64,000 bases of DNA, from the NCBI RefSeq assembly GCF_043944905.1, contig NZ_JBIMSN010000062.1, positions 201,160-265,159 on the forward strand, written 5' to 3'. The position numbers were made by a program, and so were the translations under genes. The notes beneath the pieces are model-generated. The model made no database searches and was not told the DNA's origin. It worked only from the letters and a program-made list of their open reading frames with translations. This DNA is from Antrihabitans spumae (lineage in GTDB: Bacteria > Actinomycetota > Actinomycetes > Mycobacteriales > Mycobacteriaceae). Each line of letters opens with the position of its first letter. Position 1 is the stretch's first letter. Below are positions 16,259-24,597 of the stretch, in pieces.

Positions 16259-17527
16259 TCAGGTCGTCAGCAGCACGACGATCAGTGCGATGGCTGCGAG
16301 CACGGCGACGAGCAGTAGGCCGGCGACCACCAAAGGCTTTGCCGTAGAGGTGGTTCTGGTTGTGGTCCCGAGTCGAGCGGGGGCTGCTGTCGATCTCTGT
16401 CCCGAATTACGCTGCGCGGCAGCGGGCTCTGCCTTCCACGGTACGACTGGTTCGGCTTGGGTGATCGGCGAATTCTGTTGCCGTGCTGCGGAATCCTCGC
16501 TCTTGATGCGATGTGCTCGGCTGGTTCGCGATTCGGTGTAGGTGGTGGTGCGGTGCGCCCACATCGGGACGGTCCCTTCGGCGGAGCGAACCGGCACACC
16601 GAGCAGGTACGCCACGTTGCCACCCGGTCCGATGATGGTCGCGGCGAGTTCGTCGCGAACTTCTGCCATGTCGGGACGATTCGCCGGATTCGGCTCTAGC
16701 ATGCGCAACAGGGTGTCGGTGATCTGCTCGCTGCGCTGCGGTGGCGTGATCTGGGCGCGCGCGATCTTTTCGAGGAAGCGCACCGAATCGGTGTTGAAGC
16801 CGAACGGCGGTTGCCCTTCGGTCGCCGTGTACAGCGTTGCGCCGAGGGAGAATACGTCGCTTGCCTCGCTGTGGTCGTCGCCTCGTGCGACCTCGGGTGC
16901 GAGGAAGGCCGGTGTTCCGGTGATGACATCGGCTTCCGACCTGCTCTCGCCTTTGGCGCGGGAGATGCCGAAGTCGCTGATCTTCACCATGCCGAGTGCT
17001 CGTCCCCGGTCGGCGACAAGGATGTTGCCCGGCTTGATATCCCGATGAATGATGCCCGCCGCGTGCGCTTCCGCGAGTGCGTCCGCCACCTGAGCGCCGA
17101 TCTGGGCGACCTCGAACGGCGGCAACGTGTTGGCGAGGGTGAGGGCGTGAGCGAGGCTGCGCGACGGCAGGTGTTCCATCACAAGCCACGGCTCACCGGA
17201 GTGCACGGCGACGTCGTACATGGCAATCGCATGCAGGTGCGACAGCTGTGCAGCGATCCTGCCTTCGTGGATGGTGCTGCTGCGGAGCGCTTCGGCGGTG
17301 TGCGCGTCGAGCCCGATCGTCGTTGCAACCTGCTTGACGGCCACCTCACGGTCGAGCAGCTTGTCGTGGGCGAGCCAGACCGCTCCCATGCCGCCACCAC
17401 CGATTTTCGCCCGGAGGCGATAGCGGCCGGCTACGAGATAGTCCGGGCCGATCCCCGGTCCTGAGCGTTGCGTCACCTGAGCGAGCGTAACGCGTCTTGT
17501 CGGACTGCCGAATCGATGCGGGCCCAT
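16259..17527 (-). CDS. Transmembrane Ser/Thr protein kinase (PknB-like, no PASTA)
   Basis: 422 residues. Kinase domain with glycine loop IGGGGMGAVWLA, ATP lysine Lys65 (VAVKQV), catalytic HRDIKPGN (Asp163), DFG, and the APE-type motif FLAPEVARGD. It is followed by a Ser/Thr/Arg-rich juxtamembrane linker and one C-terminal helix (PLVVAGLLLVAVLAAIALIV) with nothing beyond it, so there is no extracellular sensor. The frame is open further upstream, but ATG 17527 gives a sensible N-terminus and avoids the imuA' promoter. It may act on envelope or division targets, which is family inference. Confidence 0.87.
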   Translation of the reverse strand: MGPHRFGSPTRRVTLAQVTQRSGPGIGPDYLVAGRYRLRAKIGGGGMGAVWLAHDKLLDREVAVKQVATTIGLDAHTAEALRSSTIHEGRIAAQLSHLHAIAMYDVAVHSGEPWLVMEHLPSRSLAHALTLANTLPPFEVAQIGAQVADALAEAHAAGIIHRDIKPGNILVADRGRALGMVKISDFGISRAKGESRSEADVITGTPAFLAPEVARGDDHSEASDVFSLGATLYTATEGQPPFGFNTDSVRFLEKIARAQITPPQRSEQITDTLLRMLEPNPANRPDMAEVRDELAATIIGPGGNVAYLLGVPVRSAEGTVPMWAHRTTTYTESRTSRAHRIKSEDSAARQQNSPITQAEPVVPWKAEPAAAQRNSGQRSTAAPARLGTTTRTTSTAKPLVVAGLLLVAVLAAIALIVVLLTT

Positions 17528-17615
17528 GTTGTGCTCCCGTGACTCAGTTGTCGCAAAAAACGTCTCTACCTGCGCGCTTGACGTGAGTTGAGAATCCAGC
17601 TTTACTTGAATCTGT

Positions 17616-17631
17616 TCGAATATCTGTTCGA
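17616..17631 (+). promoter_or_regulatory. LexA SOS box upstream of imuA'
   Basis: TCGAATATCTGTTCGA matches the actinobacterial SOS box TCGAAC-N4-GTTCGA at 11 of the 12 fixed positions. It lies about 70 bp before the chosen imuA' start. An ORF start at 17588 would put the box inside the gene and is therefore rejected. Confidence 0.8.
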
Positions 17632-17701
17632 AGAATCCACGACTTCCCCGTGGTTCGGGAACGCTGCCGACGCCGAAAAACGGCTGCTGGTGCACCAGAG
17701 C

Positions 17702-18499
17702 ATGGGGGTTTCGAGGTTGAGTATTTCAGTTGCCGGCACAGCCCAATCGCCCGGTTCCGAACTTGCCGGGTTGTCACGGCAGGAGCGGTTGGACCAGCTT
17801 CGACGGCAAATAGCTGCCGTTCCGGTCCGCGGCGAAGCGGTGATCGAGCAGTGCCCGACGGAATCCGGTGCTGCCGCCGCGGAGATCCTGCAAGTCCCGA
17901 GCGCGCTTGCCGGCTTGCTTCCACGCGGTGGTCTGGCTCGCGGCTCGGTGGTGTCGTATTCGGGCGCGAGTTCGCTGCTGCTCGGTTTGCTTGCCTCGGT
18001 CACCGCGGACGGCGGCCACGCGGTCGTGATCGGTCGGCCTCGGTTGGGTCTGCTCGCGGCGGCCGAGATGGGCGCGCACCTCGGCCGTATCGCTTTGATA
18101 CCCGAACCCGGACCCGATCCTGTCGAAGTGGCTGCAGTGCTGCTCGACGGTATGGATCTTGTCGTTCTCGGCTTGAGCGGTGCCGCTGTGTCGCCGTCAC
18201 GGGCACGGGCCGTCGTCGCACGTGCCCGAAGCAAGGGCTCCACCCTGCTTGTGACCGATGGCGATTGGGGAGGTGCCGAGTTGCGACTCGATGCGAAGGT
18301 TGTCGGTTACGGCGGGCTCGGCCAGGGCACGGGTCGCCTGTGTTCGTTGCAATTGGCAGTACGCGCTCAGGGCAAGACCTTCGGTACGACGACCGCCCGG
18401 CTCGATCTACAGCCCGCCCGAGGCGGTGTGGAGTGGGTCGCCCAGGCAGGCGCACCTGTCATCTCGTTCACCCGGCTGCCAGAAGCTGTGTCGCAATGA
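17702..18499 (+). CDS. imuA: ImuA' mutasome accessory protein
   Basis: About 265 residues, RecA/SulA-like fold without an obvious intact Walker A: LLPRGGLARGSVVSYSGAS in place of the RecA P-loop, and later GMDLVVLGLSGAAVSP. Syntenic with Rv3395c next to guaA. In mycobacteria ImuA' works with ImuB and DnaE2 in damage-induced mutagenesis. The start is placed at ATG 17702 because an SOS box lies upstream within the longer open frame. A TTG at about 17717 is also possible. Its stop overlaps the imuB start (ATGA). Confidence 0.85.
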   Translation: MGVSRLSISVAGTAQSPGSELAGLSRQERLDQLRRQIAAVPVRGEAVIEQCPTESGAAAAEILQVPSALAGLLPRGGLARGSVVSYSGASSLLLGLLASVTADGGHAVVIGRPRLGLLAAAEMGAHLGRIALIPEPGPDPVEVAAVLLDGMDLVVLGLSGAAVSPSRARAVVARARSKGSTLLVTDGDWGGAELRLDAKVVGYGGLGQGTGRLCSLQLAVRAQGKTFGTTTARLDLQPARGGVEWVAQAGAPVISFTRLPEAVSQ

Positions 18500-20076
18500 C
18501 CCGCGACTCGTCGTCGCGGGTGCTTGCGCTCTGGTGCCCGGATTGGCCCGCGATCGCCGCCGCCGTCGCAACGGACGTCTCACCCGTTGCCGCGGTTGCG
18601 GTCACTCTCGCCAACAGAGTCATCGCCTGCACGGCGACCGCAAGGGCGGAAGGCGTCACACGTGGCTTGCGACGTCGCGAGGCGCAGGGACGATGCCCGG
18701 AACTGCATGTCGTCGTCGCGGACCCCGACCGGGATGCCAGGCTGTTCGAGCCGGTCGCTGCGGCGGTGGCTGCGGTCGCTCCCGGTGTCGAAGTGCTCAG
18801 GCCCGGATTGCTCGTGCTGTCGGCACGAGGGGTTGCCAGGTACTTCGGTTCCGAACAGGCGGCTGCCGAACGACTCGTCGACGAAGTATCCGCTGTCGGT
18901 GTCGAGAGTCGGATCGGTGTCGCCGACGAACTGTCCACCGCGGTGATTGCGGCTCGCAGAGCAGTGCTCGTTCCACGTGGCGGTGGTGCGAGTTTTCTCG
19001 CTCCCCTTGCTGTGAAGGAGTTGGCGGCAGAGCCTTCCCTTGCTGCTGTCGAACGATCCGAACTCGTAGATCTGTTGCATCGCTTGGGTTTACGTACGAT
19101 CGGCGACTTCGCTGCGTTGTCGACCGTCGATGTCGCGTCCCGTTTCGGGACCGATGCCGTCCTTGCGCATCGCAGTGCGCGTGGCGAACCCGAACGTCCG
19201 CCGTCGGCACGGGTGCTGCCACCGGATCTCGACGTCGAGCAGCAGTGCGATCCACCGATCGATCGAGTTGACGCGGCCGCGTTCGCCGGCCGCTCGCTCG
19301 CCGAGCAGTTGCACGTCAAATTGGCCGCAGCAGCCGTGGCCTGCACCAGATTGCTCGTACAGGCAAGCACCGGAAACGGCGAGCACCTGTCGCGGACGTG
19401 GCGCTGTGCAGAACCTTTGACACCTGAAGGCACCGCGGATCGAGTGCGCTGGCAGCTGGACGGCTGGCTGACGGGGCGTAGCGAGGCGAAGCCGACTGCA
19501 GGCATCACGATATTGCGGTTGGAACCGGTCGAAGTCGTTGCCGCAGGCGCACTCCAGCTCGGACTCTGGGGTGGGGTCGGCGAAGGCGACGAGCGCGCTC
19601 GTCGAGCGTTGGTCCGTGTGCAAGGTCTGCTCGGCGGCGAGGCGGTTCGGATCGGGGTGCTCAGCGGTGGACGAGGGCCGAGCGAGCGGATCACCATGGT
19701 TCCGCTCGGCGACGAACTGGTCCCCGAAGCGGATCCGAATGCGCCGTGGCCCGGCCGATTACCGCAGCCTGCACCCGCGGCAGTGCTCGGCAGCAGGCCC
19801 GAAGTCGCGCTGGAAGACGGCTCCGGTGCCTCCGTATACGTGACAGAGCGTGGTGTCTTCAGTTCCGTCCCATACCGATTGCGTTGGGGCACCAGGACAT
19901 GGCAGTTGCAGGGCTGGGCGGGTCCGTGGTCGGTCGACGAGCGCTGGTGGGATCCCGCAACGGGACATGATGCTGCTCGCGCTCAAGTTCTGCTCGGGGA
20001 AAGAGGCTCGGAACAGAAGGCACTGTTGCTGGTGTGTCACGACCGGAGTTGGAGCGTGGAGGGGGTTTACGAATAG
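18496..20076 (+). CDS. imuB: ImuB, inactive Y-family polymerase-like clamp adaptor
   Basis: 526 residues of Y-family (UmuC/DinB) architecture. The first catalytic motif reads LWCPDWPAIAA, and the SYEAR-like region lacks the usual acidic pair, in line with ImuB being non-catalytic. Helix-hairpin-helix motif LHRLGLRTIGDFAALS. A probable beta-clamp binding site LQLGLWGG lies around residue 355. It connects the sliding clamp with ImuA' and DnaE2 at lesions. The start ATG overlaps the imuA' TGA, so the two are co-translated and under the same SOS box. Confidence 0.9.
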   Translation: MTRDSSSRVLALWCPDWPAIAAAVATDVSPVAAVAVTLANRVIACTATARAEGVTRGLRRREAQGRCPELHVVVADPDRDARLFEPVAAAVAAVAPGVEVLRPGLLVLSARGVARYFGSEQAAAERLVDEVSAVGVESRIGVADELSTAVIAARRAVLVPRGGGASFLAPLAVKELAAEPSLAAVERSELVDLLHRLGLRTIGDFAALSTVDVASRFGTDAVLAHRSARGEPERPPSARVLPPDLDVEQQCDPPIDRVDAAAFAGRSLAEQLHVKLAAAAVACTRLLVQASTGNGEHLSRTWRCAEPLTPEGTADRVRWQLDGWLTGRSEAKPTAGITILRLEPVEVVAAGALQLGLWGGVGEGDERARRALVRVQGLLGGEAVRIGVLSGGRGPSERITMVPLGDELVPEADPNAPWPGRLPQPAPAAVLGSRPEVALEDGSGASVYVTERGVFSSVPYRLRWGTRTWQLQGWAGPWSVDERWWDPATGHDAARAQVLLGERGSEQKALLLVCHDRSWSVEGVYE

Positions 20077-20091
20077 GACGTCGAGCGTCGA

Positions 20092-20097
20092 TAGGCT
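20092..20097 (+). promoter_or_regulatory. -10 element TAGGCT for the alpha/beta hydrolase
   Basis: TAGGCT with 6 nt to the GTG start, a leaderless arrangement 15 nt after the imuB stop. Confidence 0.5.
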
Positions 20098-20103
20098 CGA
20101 CGG

Positions 20104-20865
20104 GTGGAGCTGACACGAACGAAGGTGACGTTGGACGGTGTGAACATCGCCTATCGGGATTCAGCGTCGTCGGGACCGGTTGATCCTGTGCCGGTCATGC
20201 TCGTGCACGGCATGGGCGGTGACGGTCATACCTGGGATCAGTTCGCCCAAGCACTGCTCGAGCGTGGTCGACGTGTGATCATTCCGGACCTTCGCGGCCA
20301 TGGCCGCAGCGCTCACACCCAGTCCTATCTGTTCGACGAATTCGGCGACGACGTCCGCCGACTGTGCGACGACTTGGATGTGACCCGAATCGACCTGGTC
20401 GGACACTCGCTCGGCGGATACGCCTGCTCGCGGGTCGCGCAGGATCGGCCGGAACTGGTCCGCCGTCTGGTCGTCGAAGAGTCGCCGCTACCACTGCGTC
20501 CTGGCGACCCGCCGATGTCGCTGACCGGGCGCTTCCCGACGCTGCCTGAGCTGTGGCACGCCGGGACAAGCGTCATTCGGCATCCGCGTGCGGTGCTGGC
20601 ATTCGATCGATCGATGACGTCGACGGCGCTCGCGCAGTTCAGAAAGCCGAATCCGGTGTGGTGGGAACGATTGTCCGACATCGAGGCGAGCACGTTGGTG
20701 CTGGTCGGCGGACCGGGTGGGATGGTGGACCCGGTCAAGTTGGCGGCGCTGTCCGAACTGCTCACTGGCTCGCGCATCGTCAGATACAAGACCGGGCACA
20801 GCATTCACCGCGACAACTATCGGCAATTCGAAGCCGATGTTCTGCCCTTCCTGATGGCCGACTGA
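20104..20865 (+). CDS. Alpha/beta hydrolase
   Basis: 253 residues. Oxyanion motif VHGMGGDGHTWD near residue 35, nucleophile Ser102 in VGHSLGGY, and a C-terminal His in the TGHSIHRDN motif. Typical single-domain soluble hydrolase with a short cap (roughly residues 130-190). No signal peptide. Substrate unknown. Leaderless GTG start just downstream of imuB, but with its own promoter element it need not belong to the SOS operon. Confidence 0.82.
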   Translation: MELTRTKVTLDGVNIAYRDSASSGPVDPVPVMLVHGMGGDGHTWDQFAQALLERGRRVIIPDLRGHGRSAHTQSYLFDEFGDDVRRLCDDLDVTRIDLVGHSLGGYACSRVAQDRPELVRRLVVEESPLPLRPGDPPMSLTGRFPTLPELWHAGTSVIRHPRAVLAFDRSMTSTALAQFRKPNPVWWERLSDIEASTLVLVGGPGGMVDPVKLAALSELLTGSRIVRYKTGHSIHRDNYRQFEADVLPFLMAD

Positions 20866-20868
20866 CGA

Positions 20869-21714
20869 TCAGCCGCGTGGCACCCAGTTGCCGGTTTCGC
20901 GGACGTAGGTCGCGGGTGGGGTGCCGACCGCTGCGGTCCACGCTCGAATGAGATGGGCCTGATCGCTGAAGCCGAGCTGATCGGCGAGCTCTGCCCACAC
21001 CACCGGACCGCTGTGCGCACGTTCGGAAGCATCGAGCAGTCGGCGGCGCTGGATCACCCATTTCGGAGCGACGCCGACGTAGTCGATGAACAGCCGTTGC
21101 AGTGTGCGAGCACTGGTGCCTGCGAGCGCCGCGACCTGGTCGACACGATGGATGCTCGTGTCTGTCTCGATTCTCGACACGATCGCATCGACCTCGTCGA
21201 CCATTGGATCCGGTTCCGGCGCAATCAGTTCCAGATAGTCTTCGACTCCTTTCACCATCGCCTCGCGCTCCTCTTCGGCAAGGGCCCGTGCGGCGACGGG
21301 GGCGTCATCGTGCGGCCAGAGTTCGCCTGCTGGAACAACTTTGCCTTCCAGAGCCCCGACGCTCGACCCGAGTAGTGGACGAAAACCGCCGGCGCGGAAC
21401 GCAACTCCGATCACCTGACCCGAAGTGGTGAACGTCCGATAGAACGGCTCGCGGCTCACCCCCTGTACGCGGAGCCGACCGGCTTCGGCAGCGAGGTGAA
21501 TTTTGGGTTGCGGCAGCACCTGTTGCCGGTGCACATCGGAGATCGTCCAGCGAACGATCCAGAGGTAGTCGACGAACGGGGCGAGCGACTCCCTCGGATG
21601 GTGGCGGGTCAGATCGAGCAGCGGCGCGGCAAGATCGGGTCGCAGGATGGCGCTGGGTTCGCCACGTGGATCAGCACCTGACACCTCTGCATTGGACACA
21701 TCGTCACGAGCCAT
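20869..21714 (-). CDS. AraC family transcriptional regulator
   Basis: 281 residues. N-terminal sensory part of the DUF6597 type (HHPRESLAPFVDYLWIVRW, LPQPKIHLAAEAG), and a C-terminal AraC DNA-binding domain with two helix-turn-helices (VDQVAALAGTSARTLQRLF and WAELADQLGFSDQAHLIRAW). On the minus strand TAGAAT lies 7 nt before the ATG, so it appears leaderless. The promoter overlaps that of the divergent YdeI-like gene, its most likely regulatory target. Confidence 0.85.
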   Translation of the reverse strand: MARDDVSNAEVSGADPRGEPSAILRPDLAAPLLDLTRHHPRESLAPFVDYLWIVRWTISDVHRQQVLPQPKIHLAAEAGRLRVQGVSREPFYRTFTTSGQVIGVAFRAGGFRPLLGSSVGALEGKVVPAGELWPHDDAPVAARALAEEEREAMVKGVEDYLELIAPEPDPMVDEVDAIVSRIETDTSIHRVDQVAALAGTSARTLQRLFIDYVGVAPKWVIQRRRLLDASERAHSGPVVWAELADQLGFSDQAHLIRAWTAAVGTPPATYVRETGNWVPRG

Positions 21715-21721
21715 TTCGCAG

Positions 21722-21731
21722 ATTCTAGAGT
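21722..21731. promoter_or_regulatory. Overlapping divergent -10 elements (attctagagt)
   Basis: TAGAAT on the minus strand (21722-21727, 7 nt from the AraC-gene ATG) and TAGAGT on the plus strand (21726-21731, 6 nt from the YdeI-gene ATG) share two base pairs. The two start codons are only 23 bp apart, so both genes would be leaderless from one shared melting region. Confidence 0.5.
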
Positions 21732-21737
21732 GGAGCC

Positions 21738-22313
21738 ATGACACAACCGGAGAAGACGATCGAGTTCTTCACCGACCAGGCTGCCTTTCGGGATTGGCTG
21801 GCGCGCAATCACACCCTGCAGAAGGGGATCTGGATCAAGTTCGCCAAGAAGGGCACCGGGTACGCGTCGTTGAACTACGACGGTGCTCTCGATGTCGCAT
21901 TGTGTTTCGGCTGGATCGACGGCCAGGTCAAACGGATCGACGACGAGTTCTACATGCAGAGTTTCACTCCTCGCCGGGCTCGCAGTCCTTGGTCGAAACG
22001 CAACTGCGGCAAGGTCGAGGAATTGCTCGCACAGGGGCTGATGCAACCGCCGGGGCAGGCAGAGATCGATCGCGCGAAGGCAGACGGCCGCTGGGACCGC
22101 GCCTACGAGGGTCAGGCTGCTGCGGAGCTACCGAAGGACTTCCTCGACGAGCTTGCGAAAAACCCTGCCGCACAGGATTTTTTCGACACCCTGAACAAGC
22201 AGAACCAGTACGCGGTGCACTTTCGTCTGCACGATGCGACCGTCCCAGCCACGCGCGCCCGCAGAATTGCGAAGTACGTGGAGATGTTCGCCAACGGCGA
22301 GAAGTTTCACTAG
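21738..22313 (+). CDS. YdeI/OmpD-associated family protein
   Basis: 191 residues with the family core: N-terminal FFTDQAAFRDWLARNH, GIWIKFAKKGTG, LNYDGALDVALCFGWIDGQ, and QSFTPRRARSPWSKRN, then a C-terminal helical region with KRNCGKVEELLAQGLM and a basic end. Soluble, no signal. The biochemical role is unknown. E. coli YdeI is linked to stress and polymyxin resistance. Divergent from the AraC regulator and adjacent by 1 bp to the downstream ferredoxin-like gene. Confidence 0.85.
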   Translation: MTQPEKTIEFFTDQAAFRDWLARNHTLQKGIWIKFAKKGTGYASLNYDGALDVALCFGWIDGQVKRIDDEFYMQSFTPRRARSPWSKRNCGKVEELLAQGLMQPPGQAEIDRAKADGRWDRAYEGQAAAELPKDFLDELAKNPAAQDFFDTLNKQNQYAVHFRLHDATVPATRARRIAKYVEMFANGEKFH

Positions 22314-23224
22314 TGACTGCCGAAACCACGGGCGCGGATGCTGTTGCGGCACTGACCTGTTCGGCCGCATCTGCCATCGACGAACCACTTCCCGGAACCG
22401 CTGCCACCGTCACGACGTGGTTGTGTGTCGAGCAGCCGGGAGCGTGGGGTCGCGATGTGCTCGGTGACGCTGTTCTCGGCACCGAGTTGTCGGCCGAACT
22501 GGCTCGCAGGACCGCCGCGGCGGGCGTGCGACTGATGCTGATCCGCAGACCTGGCAGAGCGGTGCATCGCGACACCCGAACCGTGCTGCTCGTCAACTCC
22601 GACCCGAAGAATGCCTGGTGTGAACAACTGGAGATCGCCGACCTCGACGAACTCCTGAACCTGGACCTGGCAACTCTGAGCGGGCCTGCACCCGGGATCG
22701 GAACGGCAGTCGCGAACCCGATCGTCCTCGTCTGCGCGCATGCCAAGCGCGATCAGTGTTGCGCGCTGTACGGCCGCCCGATCGCAGCACAACTCGGCAA
22801 GCTGTATCCGGATGCGGTGTGGGAGTGCTCGCACACCGGAGGGCATCGCTTCGCGCCGTCGATGATCATGTTGCCGACCGGCTACACCTACGGTCGACTC
22901 GATACCGCTGCAAGCGCGGCCGTTGTTGCCGCAGCCTTCGACGGGGTCGTCGCGATCGACGGCCTTCGAGGTCGAAGTGTCTACTCGCCCGCCGCGCAGG
23001 CTGCCGAAATTGCGGTACGGCAACGCATCGAGGCAGGTCCGGCGGAGCTCTCGGTGCTAGAGGCGGACGGGACGATCATCGTCTCGCACATCGACGGTCG
23101 TAGTTGGCGAGTAGACACGGCATCCCGAACCCTGCCAGCTCGACCCGCAAGTTGCGGCGCGGCGCCTAAGCCTGTGGAGGCGGTTTCGGTGGTTTCGTTG
23201 ACCGAGCTACAAGCTCGTCGGTAG
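22313..23224 (+). CDS. Sucrase/ferredoxin-like (Suc_Fer) thioredoxin-fold protein
   Basis: 303 residues. Carries the family motif VCAHAKRDQCCALYGRPI (Cys141, Cys149/150) followed by the ECSHTGGHRFAPSM motif (Cys172, His174, His178), arranged like a thioredoxin-like [2Fe-2S] ferredoxin site with Cys/His ligands. The GTG start shares its first base with the TAG of the YdeI-like gene. Probably an electron carrier, but the partner is unknown. It is an actinobacterial family often annotated as sucrase ferredoxin. Confidence 0.82.
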   Translation: MTAETTGADAVAALTCSAASAIDEPLPGTAATVTTWLCVEQPGAWGRDVLGDAVLGTELSAELARRTAAAGVRLMLIRRPGRAVHRDTRTVLLVNSDPKNAWCEQLEIADLDELLNLDLATLSGPAPGIGTAVANPIVLVCAHAKRDQCCALYGRPIAAQLGKLYPDAVWECSHTGGHRFAPSMIMLPTGYTYGRLDTAASAAVVAAAFDGVVAIDGLRGRSVYSPAAQAAEIAVRQRIEAGPAELSVLEADGTIIVSHIDGRSWRVDTASRTLPARPASCGAAPKPVEAVSVVSLTELQARR

Positions 23225-23428
23225 CGGTCCAGGTTTCGATACGTGCGTAATGGGCCTGAGCGCCCAAGATTCACCGCAAATGACGGAAAACCGCCATATC
23301 GACGAATAGTGGGCGCGTAGGCCCATCGCATCGGGGGAATTCGGCCTGCCCTGACCTAGCGCTGCCGGTCGCGAAAGAAAGTTGAAAAAGGTTGTAACGC
23401 TTTCACTGGGTCGGCCGAATACATAGAT

Positions 23429-23465
23429 AGCCTCGCCGGCAGACCCCCGACCCGCCGGCGGGGCT
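23429..23465. terminator. Convergent-gene hairpin in the 23.2-23.5 kb gap
   Basis: A 12-bp stem (agcctcgccggc / gccggcggggct) with one wobble pair and a 13-nt loop, between the convergent Suc_Fer and SDR genes. The rest of this 296-bp gap shows no credible coding frame. It has an A-rich run (gttgaaaaaggttg) of unknown meaning. Confidence 0.5.
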
Positions 23466-23520
23466 TCCTAATGCCCGGACCCTTTTCTTGCGTGGTCCCA
23501 GCTTGGAAAGCTCTTGTCGC

Positions 23521-24438
23521 TTATGTTCCAGGCATAAGTCGAATCAGTCGCCGAGCCCCTTTTGCCGCGAGCCTGCTGGATCGAGTCGAGTTCGTCCGCC
23601 GTACGTGCGGCTTGGCCTCGGTGTCCTTTGCCTCCACGACCAGACCTTTCGCCGCGGGGGAGTCGGGGTAGCGCCGATAGAACTGGTGCATCGCGCGCTC
23701 TTTGAGCCGCGGGGTGATGAGCGAGCCGATCTGAGCCAGAGTGCCGAACGGAACATCGATGCGCTTGGGTTTGCTGACCAGCGCCCGGACGACAGTTGCG
23801 GCCGCCCACTCGATGCTCGCCGGTGGTACCGCGTTGCGGGATCCGCTCGGCGCGATCATCGGCGTATCGACGAGCGGCATGTGGATCGTCGTGAAGGTGA
23901 TCCTGTCGGCAAGGGTTTCGGATGCGGTGATCTCGGTGAACATGTCGAGCGCGGCTTTGCTGGACAGGTATGCCGCAAAGCGTGGCGTGCTGAACTGCAC
24001 ACCCGCGCTGCTGATGTTGACGATGTGCCCGGATTTCCGTTCGCGCATGTGGGGTAGCAGCGCAAGGACCATGCGCACAGCGCCGAAGTAGTTGACTGCC
24101 ATCGTGCGTTCGAAGTCGTGCAGGCGATCGGTCGAGCGGTAGACGGATCGTCGGATCGAGCGACCCGCGTTGTTGACGAGCATGTCGACGTGGCCGTGCT
24201 CGCTGAGAATGGCGGCAACGGTGGTGTCGACCGCGTCGGAATCGGTGACATCGCAGCGGTAGGCGAATGCGCGCCCGCCGTTTGCCTCGATCTCGGATAC
24301 GACGACGTCGAGTTCTTCTGCTCGGCGTGCAAGGAGGAAGACGGTTGCGCCCTCTGCGGCGACGGCCGCGGCAGAGGCTCTGCCGATGCCCGATGAGGCT
24401 CCTGTGATGATGACGTGCCGGTCGGCCAGTGCTGACAT
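23521..24438 (-). CDS. Short-chain dehydrogenase/reductase
   Basis: 305 residues, classical SDR: cofactor motif TGASSGIG at 12-19, NNAG at 89-92, catalytic Ser144 region (NISSAG), Tyr157 and Lys161 (YLSSK). The Arg after LLAR near the end of beta-2 favours NADP. The C-terminal extension of about 60 basic residues (RLAAKGARRLIRLMP) suggests membrane association. Start chosen at ATG 24438 after GGAGCC. A perfect TetR-type operator lies upstream. Substrate unknown, perhaps lipid or steroid. Confidence 0.85.
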   Translation of the reverse strand: MSALADRHVIITGASSGIGRASAAAVAAEGATVFLLARRAEELDVVVSEIEANGGRAFAYRCDVTDSDAVDTTVAAILSEHGHVDMLVNNAGRSIRRSVYRSTDRLHDFERTMAVNYFGAVRMVLALLPHMRERKSGHIVNISSAGVQFSTPRFAAYLSSKAALDMFTEITASETLADRITFTTIHMPLVDTPMIAPSGSRNAVPPASIEWAAATVVRALVSKPKRIDVPFGTLAQIGSLITPRLKERAMHQFYRRYPDSPAAKGLVVEAKDTEAKPHVRRTNSTRSSRLAAKGARRLIRLMPGT

Positions 24439-24478
24439 GTGGAGGCTCCTAGGATCGGCGCGGGTCGACGGTGACCCG

Positions 24479-24498
24479 AACTTACTCAACAGTAAGTT
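24479..24498. promoter_or_regulatory. TetR-type palindromic operator upstream of the SDR gene
   Basis: AACTTACT-CAAC-AGTAAGTT is a perfect 8-bp dyad with a 4-nt centre, 40 bp upstream of the SDR start. Operators of this form are typical of TetR repressors. No TetR gene is adjacent, so the regulator would be encoded elsewhere. Confidence 0.55.
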
Positions 24499-24555
24499 CC
24501 GATCCCGCAGTCGTCAATGGTCCAGTCCGACGCGGCGATGCAGACTTGTCGGTGG

Positions 24556-24571
24556 TCGAATGTACGTTCGA
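24556..24571 (+). promoter_or_regulatory. LexA SOS box upstream of dnaE2
   Basis: TCGAATGTACGTTCGA, 27 bp before the dnaE2 ATG, matches TCGAAC-N4-GTTCGA at 11 of 12 fixed positions, with the same C-to-T deviation as the imuA' box. Confidence 0.82.
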
Positions 24572-24597
24572 GGAATGTTCTTCGAAACGATCAGCTG

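Noticed and set aside
17650..20076. An 808-codon plus-strand frame covering imuA' and imuB.
   Set aside because: Only its part from 18496 (ImuB) has homology. The first 282 codons are an Arg-rich shadow of imuA' in another frame, and the ATGA overlap marks the true imuB start.
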